From Paenibacillus sp. FSL R5-0345 (GTDB taxonomy: Bacteria; Bacillota; Bacilli; Paenibacillales; Paenibacillaceae), in NCBI RefSeq assembly GCF_000758585.1, contig NZ_CP009281.1, forward strand, positions 5,146,001-5,210,000: DNA of 64,000 nt, given 5' to 3'. Positions 54,626 through 63,791 of the stretch are shown here, one piece after another. The notes under the pieces were generated by a model. That model was given only the letters and a program-made list of their open reading frames with translations, was not told where the DNA came from and did no database searches. Each line of letters opens with the position of its first letter. The stretch's first letter is position 1. The position numbers were made by a program, and so were the translations under genes.

Positions 54626-54647
54626 GTTTCGTCTCACCCCTTGCCTA

Positions 54648-54676
54648 ATAAGACTTTTCAAACTTGAAAAAGTTCC
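54648..54676 (-). promoter_or_regulatory. ECF promoter of the third sigma gene
   Basis: Minus strand GGAAC (54676-54672), 17-bp spacer, GTCTTAT (54654-54648). Closely matches the ECF consensus GGAACTT ... GTC and resembles the element at 14295-14324. Confidence 0.65.
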
Positions 54677-54737
54677 CTTTAAAATAAATAATTAGGTTAT
54701 ATATTACTTAACAGCATAATCTCTATATCTGTCTATT

Positions 54738-54779
54738 AAAAAACACCACCGATGAACGCGTGAACGTCCATCGGTGGTG
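54738..54779 (-). terminator. terminator for leftward transcripts from comEC direction
   Basis: An 11-bp stem (CACCACCGATG / CATCGGTGGTG) with inner pairing; on the minus strand TTTTTT follows. The nearest upstream minus gene is comEC, about 850 bp away, so comEC mRNA may have a long 3' untranslated region. Confidence 0.7.
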
Positions 54780-54963
54780 CTCGTGTGTCGGATTAGAAAG
54801 AATCTACACATTAGGGTTTATCCTCTGGAATCGGGATGTATTGCAGGTGTAATGCACATTCGCATATATCTTATATCTTCAGATAAACTTACTTTCCATG
54901 TGGTTTAAATTACTGGCATAATGACCAAACCATCTGCTATGTCTCGGATACATCCGTAAATAG

Positions 54964-55345
54964 CTTTCTATTGTATTTCGTGCAATAGAAGTAGATTTTT
55001 CTACTGTAAAAAGAGATTCTGTTGCACTTCATACAACAGATGCTGCTAAATTTCAGAGAAATAGGCGATTTTCCTCATTTTGAGTGTACGAAGTGCAATA
55101 GAATGAAGATTCAACTACTTCGACGTGCGTTCTATTGCATAAAGTGCAATGAGAGGCGATTGGTTCGAATCATTCTATTGGACTTTCTTCGTTGAGAGAA
55201 GCTTAATGTGTTCTATTGGACTTCGTTCGGTGAGAGAAGCTTTATGTGTTCTCTTGTAGCATGTTCGATGAGAGGTGACTAGTATGTTGTTTTGTACTTA
55301 TGCAATAAGAGGAACTTGGGGCGTTCTGTTGCAGTTTGTGCAATC
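54964..55345. repeat. degenerate TTCTATTG(C/G)ACTT repeats
   Basis: At least seven related strings on both strands, such as TTCTATTGTATTTCGTGCAA, AAGTGCAATAGAAT, TTCTATTGCATAAAGTGCAA and TTCTATTGGACTTCGTTCG, some joined as inverted pairs. It fills non-coding space downstream of comEC. No ORF with a ribosome binding site is seen here. Confidence 0.65.
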
Positions 55346-55408
55346 TTGTGCAACGTATTGAGTTTATGAGTTTTATGTGTGCTATTAGTTATGTAACGGG
55401 AGGAGCTA

Positions 55409-55650
55409 GGTACCCCACCTCCCCTTCAATACTCTCTCAATCCAATACTTCAATCCTTCTTCCATCCCACTTTCCTTCCTATTTCCCTATTTACCTAATC
55501 CCCGATCCTCTCCTCTTACTTTCACACCTTTACCTACTTCCCAATCTTCTCCTTTACTTTCACACCTTTACCTACTTTTTCCTATCTCTACCTACCTTCC
55601 CTATATCCTATCTCTACTTATCTTTACTTATCTATTCCCACCCCTTCCTC
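55409..55650. repeat. pyrimidine-rich, almost G-free tract
   Basis: About 240 bp with very few G on the plus strand, including a partial tandem repeat (CTTTCACACCTTTACCTACT twice, near 55520 and 55560). The minus strand is a purine tract overlapping and following the comEC stop. The composition is unlike the rest of the window. Confidence 0.75.
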
Positions 55651-58326
55651 CCCCAACTTATATCGCACAGCAATCCCCTCCGCCCGCACCCGCATCTGTA
55701 TCTCCCCCTGCTGATCCGTCCGGAATATAGCTGCATGATGATCTTCCAACCGCTCCAATACCTCAGCTTTCGGGTGTCCATACAAATTATTAACACCCGC
55801 AGAAATTACCGCTGCTTCAGGATTCCAGAACTCCAGCCAAGCTTCACCGGTGGATGTTTTACTCCCGTGATGAGCTACCTTTAGCACATCAATGACAGGT
55901 CCGGTGCTGATGCCCTTTTGCCGGGCTAGCCCTACAATCTCCTCCTCTGCTTCCAGATCCATATCACCGGTGAAGAGAAAGTTCCTTCCATTCATCTCTA
56001 AGCGAAAAGCCACTGAATCGTGATTCTGCTCTTCCAGTAGTGGGACTTCATTCAACGGCGGAGTACCTGACACCTCTCCACTCCTTCCCTCCGGCCATAA
56101 AAAAGACAGCTCTGTCGCATCATCCGGAGAAAGGGTCATTCCTTGATGCACAGCATACAGCTGAACCTTCCGCTCCATCGCAGTCCTCATCAATTCCATA
56201 TAAGACTCGCGATCCGTAATCGTCCCATTAAAAAGCAACGCCGAGACCGGAATATCTTCCACAACAGCTTGGAGTCCTCCGGTATGATCCTGATCTCCAT
56301 GTGTCAAAATAATCGCATCTAAACGGTGAATGCCGCGTTTTTTAAGCAAGGGCACCAGTACTTTAGCTCCTACCTCGAACGGACTTCGGCGAACGCGCCA
56401 CTCTTCTTTTTGACCAAAGTTTAAAGTTCCTCCACCATCCACTAAAATATGGGCTCCGCTCGGTGTAGTTATGAGTATACTGTCGCCTTGTCCGATATCC
56501 AGATAACTAATCGTACCTTTCCCTGCCTGACTCTCCGACTGATAACCTTTGTACAGCAAGATCCCCAGTCCAAGTACCGACACCAAAACAATCACTCCGC
56601 TCCAATGTACGAGCAAAGGCGTTGCAATATTAAGATACTGCCAATTCCCCATTCCCCCGTGTCCACTACGACCACCATAACCACTGCGCCCAGGGCTGTT
56701 CAAACCAACCTCCGCTAATGGTCTCGTCTCGTCCTCCATATACTGCGGTGCAGCACGAGCTTCCTTTCTTAGCTTGGCAACATACAACAGACAATACAAC
56801 AAAACATAGTACACCCCGACCCACAGCAATGATGGCGTGCCCCAAATCAGAACTCCACCAGCGAATCCATTGATCCACTCCACAGCGTAAAAAGTAGCGT
56901 TATTAAAAAGCTCAGTTATATGTGCCAACATCCCCGCAGCATCTTCCCACAACCGTCCAAGCAATAGCGCAAGCGTCCCTAGTGGCAAAACTACAAAAGT
57001 AATAAAAGGCACAAAGACCAAATTGGCGGCAAAGGACAACAACGAAAACTGATTAAAGTAATAAATTGTGAGTGGAAACGAGACCAGCTGGGCTACAAGA
57101 GTCACAGAGACGGCACCTTTAAGCCAGCGTGGCAGTGCACTCAGAAGAGGATTCATAAGCGGAACGTAGACCATCAAGCCTAAGGTTACTAGAAAAGACA
57201 GCTGGAAGCTTACACTAAGCAGCATATAAGGATTCCAGATCAACATGACTAATGCCGATGCCGCCAAAATATTCAGACCATCCTTCAGCATCCCAACCCG
57301 TGCAGCAAGCAAGGCAATCATACTCATCAACCCCGCTCGCACAATGGACGGACCTGCTCCTGACAAGAGGACATAAACAGGAACGAGTATAAAAGTTAGC
57401 GTTAGCGCGGTTTCTTTTGTCAGACGTAAGCGCCTGAACAGAAATAAAAGAACACCTACATATACAGCCACATGCATACCTGAAATGGCGAGAATATGTG
57501 TCAACCCGAGCTGAGAAAACTGCTTAAAGGTATCCGGATCGAGATCATCCTGCATACCAATGATTAAACCCTTCATATACCCAGAGTGACGCTGCCCAAA
57601 AAGTTGATCCAGTTCTGCCCCAAGAACCGTCCGCGCACTATCATTTAAGCGAAAAATCGTTAACGGACTCCATGAATCCGGAACGTTTGCCCTCACATTT
57701 TCCACTCCCTGACCCTTCAAAAGCCAGTGAATCTTCTTCGTATGTAAATAGGCACGATAATCGAAGGCTCCAAAATTACGCGCTTCTGCCGGCTCTTCCA
57801 GCACACCATTAAGCAGCACTTCATCCCCTCTCCGCCATTCCGCAGCGACAGTAATTTCTTGCTCGGTCAGAAGTTTGATCTGCACTGCGATTAACTCCCC
57901 CTGTACTCTTTTCTCCTGTTCATCCGCAGGATCAGATGCTTTCTCTTCATCCTCTGCAAGTAGATCCATATGTGAGAGCTTCATCGTAAAATCAACCCGA
58001 TCCCCGTCCCGTTCCACGACAGAAACGATCGTACCTCTAGCTTCCACAGGACTCCCACTCAGCTCTGCAGTCGACCTATCCAGTAATTCAGGAATTCCGC
58101 TAATGTTGCGAGCTTCATTCCACTCCCAATATCCAGCACCTAATGAAATGGAAAAACACAATACGGCTATGTATTTCCAGCTCATTGTTTCCCACATCAT
58201 CAGGCTCACCAGTAAAAATATTAATCCAACCCACGAGAGCAGTAGTCCGCTCCCTGTGCATAAGCAAGCCGCTGCGCTTCCAGCCACCCAGCACACTGTA
58301 AAGCCTAATAAGGGTCTTTCCTTCAT
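55624..58326 (-). CDS. comEC: ComEC/Rec2 DNA-uptake channel
   Basis: A 900-residue multi-pass membrane protein that moves single-stranded DNA into the cytosol in transformation. N-terminal helices, an OB-like extracellular part (DUF4131-like; ARGTIVSVVERDGDRVDF), the competence core (GMQDDLDPDTFKQFSQLGLTHILAISGMHVA and GAGPSIVRAGLMSMIALLA), and a C-terminal metallo-beta-lactamase-like domain (ILTHGDQDHTGGL, FTGDMDLEAEEEI, VLKVAHHGSKTST). Start ATG 58326 follows AAAGGAGGG. A strong hairpin separates it from comEB. Confidence 0.95.
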   Translation of the reverse strand: MKERPLLGFTVCWVAGSAAACLCTGSGLLLSWVGLIFLLVSLMMWETMSWKYIAVLCFSISLGAGYWEWNEARNISGIPELLDRSTAELSGSPVEARGTIVSVVERDGDRVDFTMKLSHMDLLAEDEEKASDPADEQEKRVQGELIAVQIKLLTEQEITVAAEWRRGDEVLLNGVLEEPAEARNFGAFDYRAYLHTKKIHWLLKGQGVENVRANVPDSWSPLTIFRLNDSARTVLGAELDQLFGQRHSGYMKGLIIGMQDDLDPDTFKQFSQLGLTHILAISGMHVAVYVGVLLFLFRRLRLTKETALTLTFILVPVYVLLSGAGPSIVRAGLMSMIALLAARVGMLKDGLNILAASALVMLIWNPYMLLSVSFQLSFLVTLGLMVYVPLMNPLLSALPRWLKGAVSVTLVAQLVSFPLTIYYFNQFSLLSFAANLVFVPFITFVVLPLGTLALLLGRLWEDAAGMLAHITELFNNATFYAVEWINGFAGGVLIWGTPSLLWVGVYYVLLYCLLYVAKLRKEARAAPQYMEDETRPLAEVGLNSPGRSGYGGRSGHGGMGNWQYLNIATPLLVHWSGVIVLVSVLGLGILLYKGYQSESQAGKGTISYLDIGQGDSILITTPSGAHILVDGGGTLNFGQKEEWRVRRSPFEVGAKVLVPLLKKRGIHRLDAIILTHGDQDHTGGLQAVVEDIPVSALLFNGTITDRESYMELMRTAMERKVQLYAVHQGMTLSPDDATELSFLWPEGRSGEVSGTPPLNEVPLLEEQNHDSVAFRLEMNGRNFLFTGDMDLEAEEEIVGLARQKGISTGPVIDVLKVAHHGSKTSTGEAWLEFWNPEAAVISAGVNNLYGHPKAEVLERLEDHHAAIFRTDQQGEIQMRVRAEGIAVRYKLGEEGVGIDK

Positions 58327-58350
58327 GTCCCTATCCCTCCTTTCTCAAGC

Positions 58351-58398
58351 AAAAAAAAGAACCTCTGCATACGCCATAAAAGCGTACGAGAGGTTCTT
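58351..58398 (-). terminator. terminator-like hairpin between comEB and comEC
   Basis: Outer stem AAGAACCTCT / AGAGGTTCTT (10 bp, perfect), inner GTACGC-type pairing, followed on the minus strand by eight T. It would cut comEB readthrough into comEC. Confidence 0.8.
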
Positions 58399-58437
58399 CC
58401 TCAAGTCATCTTATTGAATTAATGTTGAACATTACAG

Positions 58438-58956
58438 CTACTCCGACACTTTGATCATCGTTTCACTAGGCGGTTCATAATTCTCCAATTGGCGGAAGAC
58501 GATACCCTTGGTAGCCATCATTGCTTCAACCTTTTCCATATCCTTACGATAAGGACGATAATACACGATTTCCACTATACCACTGTTCGCCAGCATATTA
58601 GCGCATGTCCAGCAAGGCTCATCTGTCACATAGACGGTACTGCCTTCCCGATCGATCCTGTCTGTAAATAGCAAAAGATTCTGTTCCGCATGAATCGTGC
58701 GAATACAGCGCTGTTTCTTCACCATAGTCTCTACGCCATCCACGATCTCCATCTCATATTGTTCCGAGAGCATACAGCCTGCCTCCGAGCAATCTGGTAC
58801 GCCCATTGGCGCCCCGTTATAAGCGGTACCAAGCAGCTTTTTTCCTTGTACCAGCACAGCACCTACATGTCTACGATTGCAGCGTGAACGAGTTGAAACC
58901 ATGCAAGCAATGTCCATGAAATAAGTATCCCAGTCTTTACGATAGGTAGCAGTCAT
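58438..58956 (-). CDS. comEB: ComEB, dCMP deaminase family
   Basis: 172 residues from ATG 58956 (GGAG seven bases upstream); a TTG at 58962 is the only longer option. Zinc-dependent deaminase motifs: HAEQNLLLF (His, Glu) and EPCWTCANML (two Cys). An N-terminal dCMP deaminase-like loop with SRCNRRHVGAVLV and TAYNGAPMGVPDC. In B. subtilis comEB is in the comE operon but is not needed for uptake. The likely reaction is dCMP to dUMP. Confidence 0.93.
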   Translation of the reverse strand: MTATYRKDWDTYFMDIACMVSTRSRCNRRHVGAVLVQGKKLLGTAYNGAPMGVPDCSEAGCMLSEQYEMEIVDGVETMVKKQRCIRTIHAEQNLLLFTDRIDREGSTVYVTDEPCWTCANMLANSGIVEIVYYRPYRKDMEKVEAMMATKGIVFRQLENYEPPSETMIKVSE

Positions 58957-59071
58957 AATCAATCTCCATATCCTTCTAAATAGTTGTTAACTATTGTAAC
59001 ACATCCCCGCAAGTTTTCACTAGGACAACGGTTTTAGTACATTCAACTGCAATTTCAATACCATCTTATCT

Positions 59072-59728
59072 TCAAAAAACTACTAACGGCTTTAACTTTT
59101 CCAGTATTTTGGGTCCGATGCCCTTGACCTTCCCCAAATCAGACAGATTACGAAAAGCCCCTTCACGGTTGCGGTAATCGATCATAGCCTGAGCCTTCTT
59201 CTCTCCGATACCCGGTAGATCCATCAGCTCCCTAGCTCCTGCAGTGTTCACATTTACTTTACCTTCCTGAGAAGTAGCTGGCGCGGGTACTTCCAGCGCT
59301 CCCGCTGACGCAGCTGCGTTACCCCCTGCTGGTGTTTGGCCTTCTCCCGCTGTTTGCGTTTGGCCCCCAGACTCCATCCCATCCCCCGCGGCATTCTGCC
59401 CAGCAGTTGTCGTCCCCTTTTCATCTGCTGGAGTTGAGGCAGCGTGATCCGCTTGTTCACCATCCTTAACCTTCTCAGCGACATCAGACCTATCACTAGC
59501 TTCAGCCTTCCCGGCATTTTTCTTTTGATCCTTCGTCTCTTGACTTCCCTCTTTGCCCACTATCGCCGAAGCTTCATCAGGTTCAGCGATTCCAATCGTT
59601 TGTTCCATACTCGCATTCAAGGTTTCCCATCCGGCAATGCCGGAATTTCCCTTACTCCCACCAACCCATAGCAATCCACTGCCCAAAAGAGCTACAGCCA
59701 CTCCGAGCACTATTCTTCCTTTGTTCAA
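59072..59728 (-). CDS. comEA: ComEA, DNA receptor with helix-hairpin-helix
   Basis: 218 residues: N-terminal membrane anchor (RIVLGVAVALLGSGLLWVGG), an unusually long low-complexity linker rich in Gly, Ala, Gln, Glu and Lys (about 30-150), and a C-terminal double HhH domain (KVNVNTAGARELMDLPGIGEKKAQAMI, RNLSDLGKVKGIGPKILEKL). It binds double-stranded DNA outside the membrane and hands it to ComEC. Transcribed divergently from comER. Confidence 0.93.
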   Translation of the reverse strand: MNKGRIVLGVAVALLGSGLLWVGGSKGNSGIAGWETLNASMEQTIGIAEPDEASAIVGKEGSQETKDQKKNAGKAEASDRSDVAEKVKDGEQADHAASTPADEKGTTTAGQNAAGDGMESGGQTQTAGEGQTPAGGNAAASAGALEVPAPATSQEGKVNVNTAGARELMDLPGIGEKKAQAMIDYRNREGAFRNLSDLGKVKGIGPKILEKLKPLVVF

Positions 59729-59915
59729 AATGCGCTCCTCCTCACGGAAAATCGTCCTATACTTTTTTCTGAATCTTCATACATTCCTTTAATTGGAATT
59801 CCCTTTAATAATTCATACAAAACCTGTCATTTGTCCAAGGCTATCTTGCATACATATAACGAAGAGAATTCATGTCAGTTAGTTAAAAAGCAACGCTAGA
59901 AAGGAGGAACCACAG

Positions 59916-60767
59916 GTGAAAGTAGGATTTATCGGAACAGGCAGCATGGGCAGCCTGCTGATCGACGCCTTTCTTTCTTCCGGAGCGCTAGAACCGTGTG
60001 ATGTGCTTGCCAGCAACCGCAGCCTGAACAAGCTGCTGGAGCTTGAGAAGCGTCACCCCGGCATTTCCATTTGCGGAAGCAATAGGGAGACAGCGTTAGG
60101 AAGTGATATCGTTTTTTTATGCGTAAAGCCACTTGAATTTAAAACATTAACAGATGAGATCGGCTCATGTCTCCGGAGTGAGCAAATCGTCGTATCCATT
60201 ACAAGTCCAGTTCAATTGCATCATCTGGAATCCGCTTTGCCGTCCAAAATTGCCAAGATCATCCCAAGCATTACGCACTGCGTCAAGAGCGGGACTTCAT
60301 TGTGCATATTTGGCAGCAGGCTTAATAAAGAAGACAGGCTTGTACTGCTACAGCTATTGTCTTTCATAGGTGTTCCCTTAGAAATCCAAGAAGCACATAC
60401 CCGAATCGCTTCTGATTTCTCCAGTTGTGGGCCTGCGTTCTTAAGCTATTTCATTGAGCGCTGGATTGAAGCAGCCGTTGAGGCCACCGGAATTGAAGAG
60501 ACATTAATCAGCCGACTTGCTGGTGAAATGCTGCTTGGAACAGGCAAATTGCTGACAGAAGGAGAGTTCACCCCTCAAGAGCTTCAAAACCGGGTTGCAG
60601 TTCGCGGCGGCATTACCGCTGAAGCACTAAATCACTTGCGTACCAGTCTAGAAGGTGTATTTGAACGCCTCATCACGACTACACATGATAAATATGATGA
60701 GGATGTCATTAAGCTTGATGAACTATTCGGACATGAAACTATTAATAAAGGTCCTAAAGAGCGTTAG
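59916..60767 (+). CDS. comER: ComER, pyrroline-5-carboxylate reductase-like protein
   Basis: 283 residues from GTG 59916, with AAAGGAGG eight bases upstream. NAD(P)-binding N-terminus (KVGFIGTGSMGSLLIDAFLSS) and VFLCVKPLEF, then the ProC dimerisation domain (FSSCGPAFLSYFIERWIEAAVEATG, VRGGITAEALNHL). In B. subtilis comER is opposite the comE operon; there it is linked to sporulation and biofilm control rather than proline synthesis. Same divergent placement here. Confidence 0.92.
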   Translation: MKVGFIGTGSMGSLLIDAFLSSGALEPCDVLASNRSLNKLLELEKRHPGISICGSNRETALGSDIVFLCVKPLEFKTLTDEIGSCLRSEQIVVSITSPVQLHHLESALPSKIAKIIPSITHCVKSGTSLCIFGSRLNKEDRLVLLQLLSFIGVPLEIQEAHTRIASDFSSCGPAFLSYFIERWIEAAVEATGIEETLISRLAGEMLLGTGKLLTEGEFTPQELQNRVAVRGGITAEALNHLRTSLEGVFERLITTTHDKYDEDVIKLDELFGHETINKGPKER

Positions 60768-60773
60768 AACAAC

Positions 60774-60809
60774 AAAGCCCGCAGCACGGATTTCTCCGAT
60801 GCTGCGGGC
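60774..60809 (-). terminator. terminator between comER and leuS
   Basis: A 10-bp perfect stem (GCCCGCAGCA / TGCTGCGGGC) with a 13-nt loop, TTTGTTGTT on the minus strand and AAAATTG on the plus. Convergent genes; works best for leuS. Confidence 0.75.
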
Positions 60810-60826
60810 AAAATTGCGTTCTTCGC

Positions 60827-63277
60827 TTAACCCACTACAATATTCACAAGCTTGCCAGGAACCGCAATTATCTTGCGTACGGTTTTACCTTCTACAGCAG
60901 CACTCACATTCGGGAGTGACAGTGCATGAGCTTGCATTTCTTCCTGACCCATATCCAGCGGGATCAGTGCGCGTTGTACGATTTTACCATTCACCTGAAT
61001 AACGATTTCAACCTCAGCATCGACTGTCCATGCTTCATCATAAGTTGGCCAAGTTACGTAGCTGATACTTCCTTCATGTCCAAGCAGTTGCCACAGTTCT
61101 TCAGCAATATGCGGCGCCAGTGGCGACAACATTTGTACAAAGTGTTCCGCAGCTTCATGGGACAATGTTTCTTGCTTGTAGGCATCGTTAATGAAAATCA
61201 TCAACTGGCTAATCGCCGTATTGAAACGCAGATGCTCGAAATCCTCAGTCACTTTCTTAATCGTTTTGTGCCAAGTACGTTTGAACTCATCCGTACCGCC
61301 ATCTGCTGTGATTTTGGAATTGAGCTTCCCTTCCTCATTCACGAACAGGCGCCATACACGGGATAAGAACCGGTGAACCCCTTCCACACCTTTTTCATTC
61401 CAAGGCTTGGTTGCTTCCAGAGGGCCCATAAACATTTCATAGACACGCAGTGTATCTGCACCGAAAGCTTCAACAATTTCATCAGGGTTGATGACATTTC
61501 CGCGTGATTTACTCATTTTTTCATTGTTATTTCCAAGAATCATGCCTTGGTTAACCAGCTTATGGAAAGGCTCTTTCGTTTCCACTACGCCGATATCATA
61601 AAGCACCTTGTGCCAGAAACGTGCATAGAGCAAGTGAAGTACGGCATGCTCCGCTCCGCCAATGTACAGATCCACTGGAAGCCATGCTTTTTGCTTCTCA
61701 GGGGAGCATAGCTCTTGATCGTTTTTCGGATCAATATAACGCAGGTAATACCAGCAGCTGCCCGCCCATTGCGGCATGGTGTTGGTCTCACGGCGAGCCT
61801 TCATACCAGTCTCAGGATCGATCGTTTCCACCCACTCTGTTACATTGGCAAGTGGAGACTCCCCAGTACCCGATGGTTTGATTGCATCTACATCCGGCAG
61901 TACCAGCGGCAGTTGATCAACTGGAACAGTCTTCATTGTTCCATCTTCCAGATGCAGAATTGGAATCGGCTCTCCCCAGTAGCGTTGACGACTGAACAGC
62001 CAATCACGCAGACGATAGGTTACTTTACCTTTACCTACGCCCTTCTCTTCCAGCCAAGCAATCATCTTCGCAATCGCTTCTTCATTCTTAAGTCCGTTCA
62101 AGAATTCAGAATTGACATGCGGTCCATCTCCGGAATAAGCCTCTTCTTCAATATTACCGCCTTGCACGACTTCCACGATATTCAGACCAAATTGTTTAGC
62201 AAACTCCCAGTCACGTGTATCATGACCTGGAACCGCCATGATTGCTCCTGTTCCGTATCCGGCAAGTACATAATCTGCAATCCAGATCGGTGCCTTAGCG
62301 CCATTCACAGGATTGATTGCATACGCTCCCGTGAATACACCGCTCTTCTCTTTGGCCAAATCTGTACGTTCCAGATCGCTCTTATGAGAAGCTTTCACAC
62401 GATATTCTGCAATCGCTGTACGTTGTGCTTCTGTTGTAATGGCATCAACCAGTTCATGCTCTGGTGCCAAAACGCAGTAGCTTGCTCCGAACAATGTATC
62501 TGGACGTGTTGTAAACACAGTCAGGCTGGCATCGTGACCTTCAATTTCAAAGTTTACTTCTGCGCCTGTGGATTTACCGATCCAGTTGCGCTGCATATCC
62601 TTGATACTTTCAGACCAATCCAGCTCTTCCAGATCTTCCAGTAGACGCTCAGCGTATTCAGTAATTCTCAGAATCCATTGACGCATCGGTTTGCGGACAA
62701 CCGGATGTCCTCCGCGCTCACTTTTCCCATCAATAACTTCTTCGTTTGCAAGTACTGTACCCAGTGCTTCACACCAGTTAACAGGTACTTCTGCTACATA
62801 AGCCAAGCCTTTGTTGTACAACTGGATGAAAATCCACTGCGTCCATTTATAGTAGTCTGGATCTGTAGTACTGATCTCGCGATCCCAGTCGTAGGAGAAT
62901 CCCAGCGATTTGATCTGACGACGGAAATTATCGATGTTCTTATCCGTAAAGTCACGCGGATGCTGACCCGTATCCATCGCATACTGCTCTGCCGGAAGTC
63001 CAAAAGCATCCCAGCCCATAGGGTGCAGCACGTTATAACCACGCATCCGTTTATAACGGGATACGATATCCGTTGCTGTGTAGCCTTCTGGATGACCTAC
63101 GTGCAGCCCTGCACCTGAAGGGTACGGGAACATATCCAGTGCATAGAAATTCGGTTTGGTTGGATCTTCACCTGTCTTGAAACTTTTGTTCTCATCCCAG
63201 AACTTTTGCCACTTGGGCTCAATAGCCTGCGCCCGGTAACCGCCGGCAGGTACACTGTTTGTTTGATTGTCGCTCAT
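60827..63277 (-). CDS. leuS: leucine-tRNA ligase
   Basis: 816 residues, class I aminoacyl-tRNA synthetase. HIGH-type motif [16 protein letters not shown] (His59, His62), editing domain ([38 protein letters not shown]), KMSKS loop ([12 protein letters not shown]), anticodon-binding C-terminus. ATG 63277 follows AAGGAGGAG. Controlled by the T-box upstream, with a repeat element between the T-box terminator and the start. Confidence 0.97.
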   Translation of the reverse strand: MSDNQTNSVPAGGYRAQAIEPKWQKFWDENKSFKTGEDPTKPNFYALDMFPYPSGAGLHVGHPEGYTATDIVSRYKRMRGYNVLHPMGWDAFGLPAEQYAMDTGQHPRDFTDKNIDNFRRQIKSLGFSYDWDREISTTDPDYYKWTQWIFIQLYNKGLAYVAEVPVNWCEALGTVLANEEVIDGKSERGGHPVVRKPMRQWILRITEYAERLLEDLEELDWSESIKDMQRNWIGKSTGAEVNFEIEGHDASLTVFTTRPDTLFGASYCVLAPEHELVDAITTEAQRTAIAEYRVKASHKSDLERTDLAKEKSGVFTGAYAINPVNGAKAPIWIADYVLAGYGTGAIMAVPGHDTRDWEFAKQFGLNIVEVVQGGNIEEEAYSGDGPHVNSEFLNGLKNEEAIAKMIAWLEEKGVGKGKVTYRLRDWLFSRQRYWGEPIPILHLEDGTMKTVPVDQLPLVLPDVDAIKPSGTGESPLANVTEWVETIDPETGMKARRETNTMPQWAGSCWYYLRYIDPKNDQELCSPEKQKAWLPVDLYIGGAEHAVLHLLYARFWHKVLYDIGVVETKEPFHKLVNQGMILGNNNEKMSKSRGNVINPDEIVEAFGADTLRVYEMFMGPLEATKPWNEKGVEGVHRFLSRVWRLFVNEEGKLNSKITADGGTDEFKRTWHKTIKKVTEDFEHLRFNTAISQLMIFINDAYKQETLSHEAAEHFVQMLSPLAPHIAEELWQLLGHEGSISYVTWPTYDEAWTVDAEVEIVIQVNGKIVQRALIPLDMGQEEMQAHALSLPNVSAAVEGKTVRKIIAVPGKLVNIVVG

Positions 63278-63319
63278 TGTCTGCTCCTCCTTGGAGTATT
63301 ACTATAGATTTCTTAACCA

Positions 63320-63417
63320 AGCATACCCGCCATCGACATCCTTATAAGGACGGTAAGCGTTTATGCGAGAAATATAAGACATGAAGTATTTCGTGAAACC
63401 TATACCCTCTTATATTT
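63320..63417. repeat. two-hairpin intergenic repeat, copy 7 (leuS leader)
   Basis: Plus orientation, nearly consensus: GCATACCCGCCATCGACATC, CTTATAAGGACGGTAAGCGT, TTATGCGAGAAATATAAGAC, CGTGAAACCTATACCCTC, TTATATTT. It would form part of the leuS mRNA leader after T-box antitermination. Confidence 0.85.
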
Positions 63418-63420
63418 ACA

Positions 63421-63715
63421 AAAAAACCTCCCATCCCTAGCGTATTATCGCTAGGGACGAGAGGTTATAATTCCCGTGGTACCACCCTAGTTAGCGGCTG
63501 AATATACTTTATTCTGCCACTCACTTTGCACCCTTTAGCGGGGGTGAGGCGACGGCGGTTCACCTAGGACTTCCGTTAAGTTTAACGAATATCCTGAAAC
63601 TTGCGCCGTTACTCCGAGGTGAGTTCACTCCGTTCCGTTAACCGGCTCGCACCTTAGTGCCGGCTCTCTGCAATAACGGTATAGAATTAATACTCCTCAT
63701 CATCGATCAACTATA
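63421..63715 (-). ncRNA. leucine T-box riboswitch
   Basis: On the minus strand: a stem I region with AGAGAGCCGG, then a specifier loop reading GTGAACTCACC in which CTC (Leu) occupies the expected triplet position, then the T-box core AGGGTGGTACCACGGG, then a terminator with an 18-nt arm ending TCCCTAGCG, loop ATAATA, arm CGCTAGGGATGGGAGG and six T. Uncharged leucine tRNA would pair with CTC and the T-box bulge and prevent termination, raising leuS expression. Confidence 0.92.
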
Positions 63716-63747
63716 TGTACTGATTGTTCATCAGTAATATTCCCCAA

Positions 63748-63777
63748 CATTATATACAAAACAGTTGACTATAGTCA
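63748..63777 (-). promoter_or_regulatory. sigma-A promoter of the leuS T-box transcript
   Basis: Minus strand TTGACT (63777-63772), 18-bp spacer, TATAAT (63753-63748). Transcription would start near 63741, just before stem I. Confidence 0.8.
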
Positions 63778-63791
63778 ATGTTTTAACCCTT

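Noticed and set aside
55336-55884. 182-residue plus-strand ORF
   Set aside because: It translates the pyrimidine-rich tract into Leu/Ser/Pro/Tyr low complexity and then overlaps comEC antisense.
61715-62644. 309-residue plus-strand ORF
   Set aside because: Antisense to leuS, no start signal, Cys- and His-rich composition typical of shadows.
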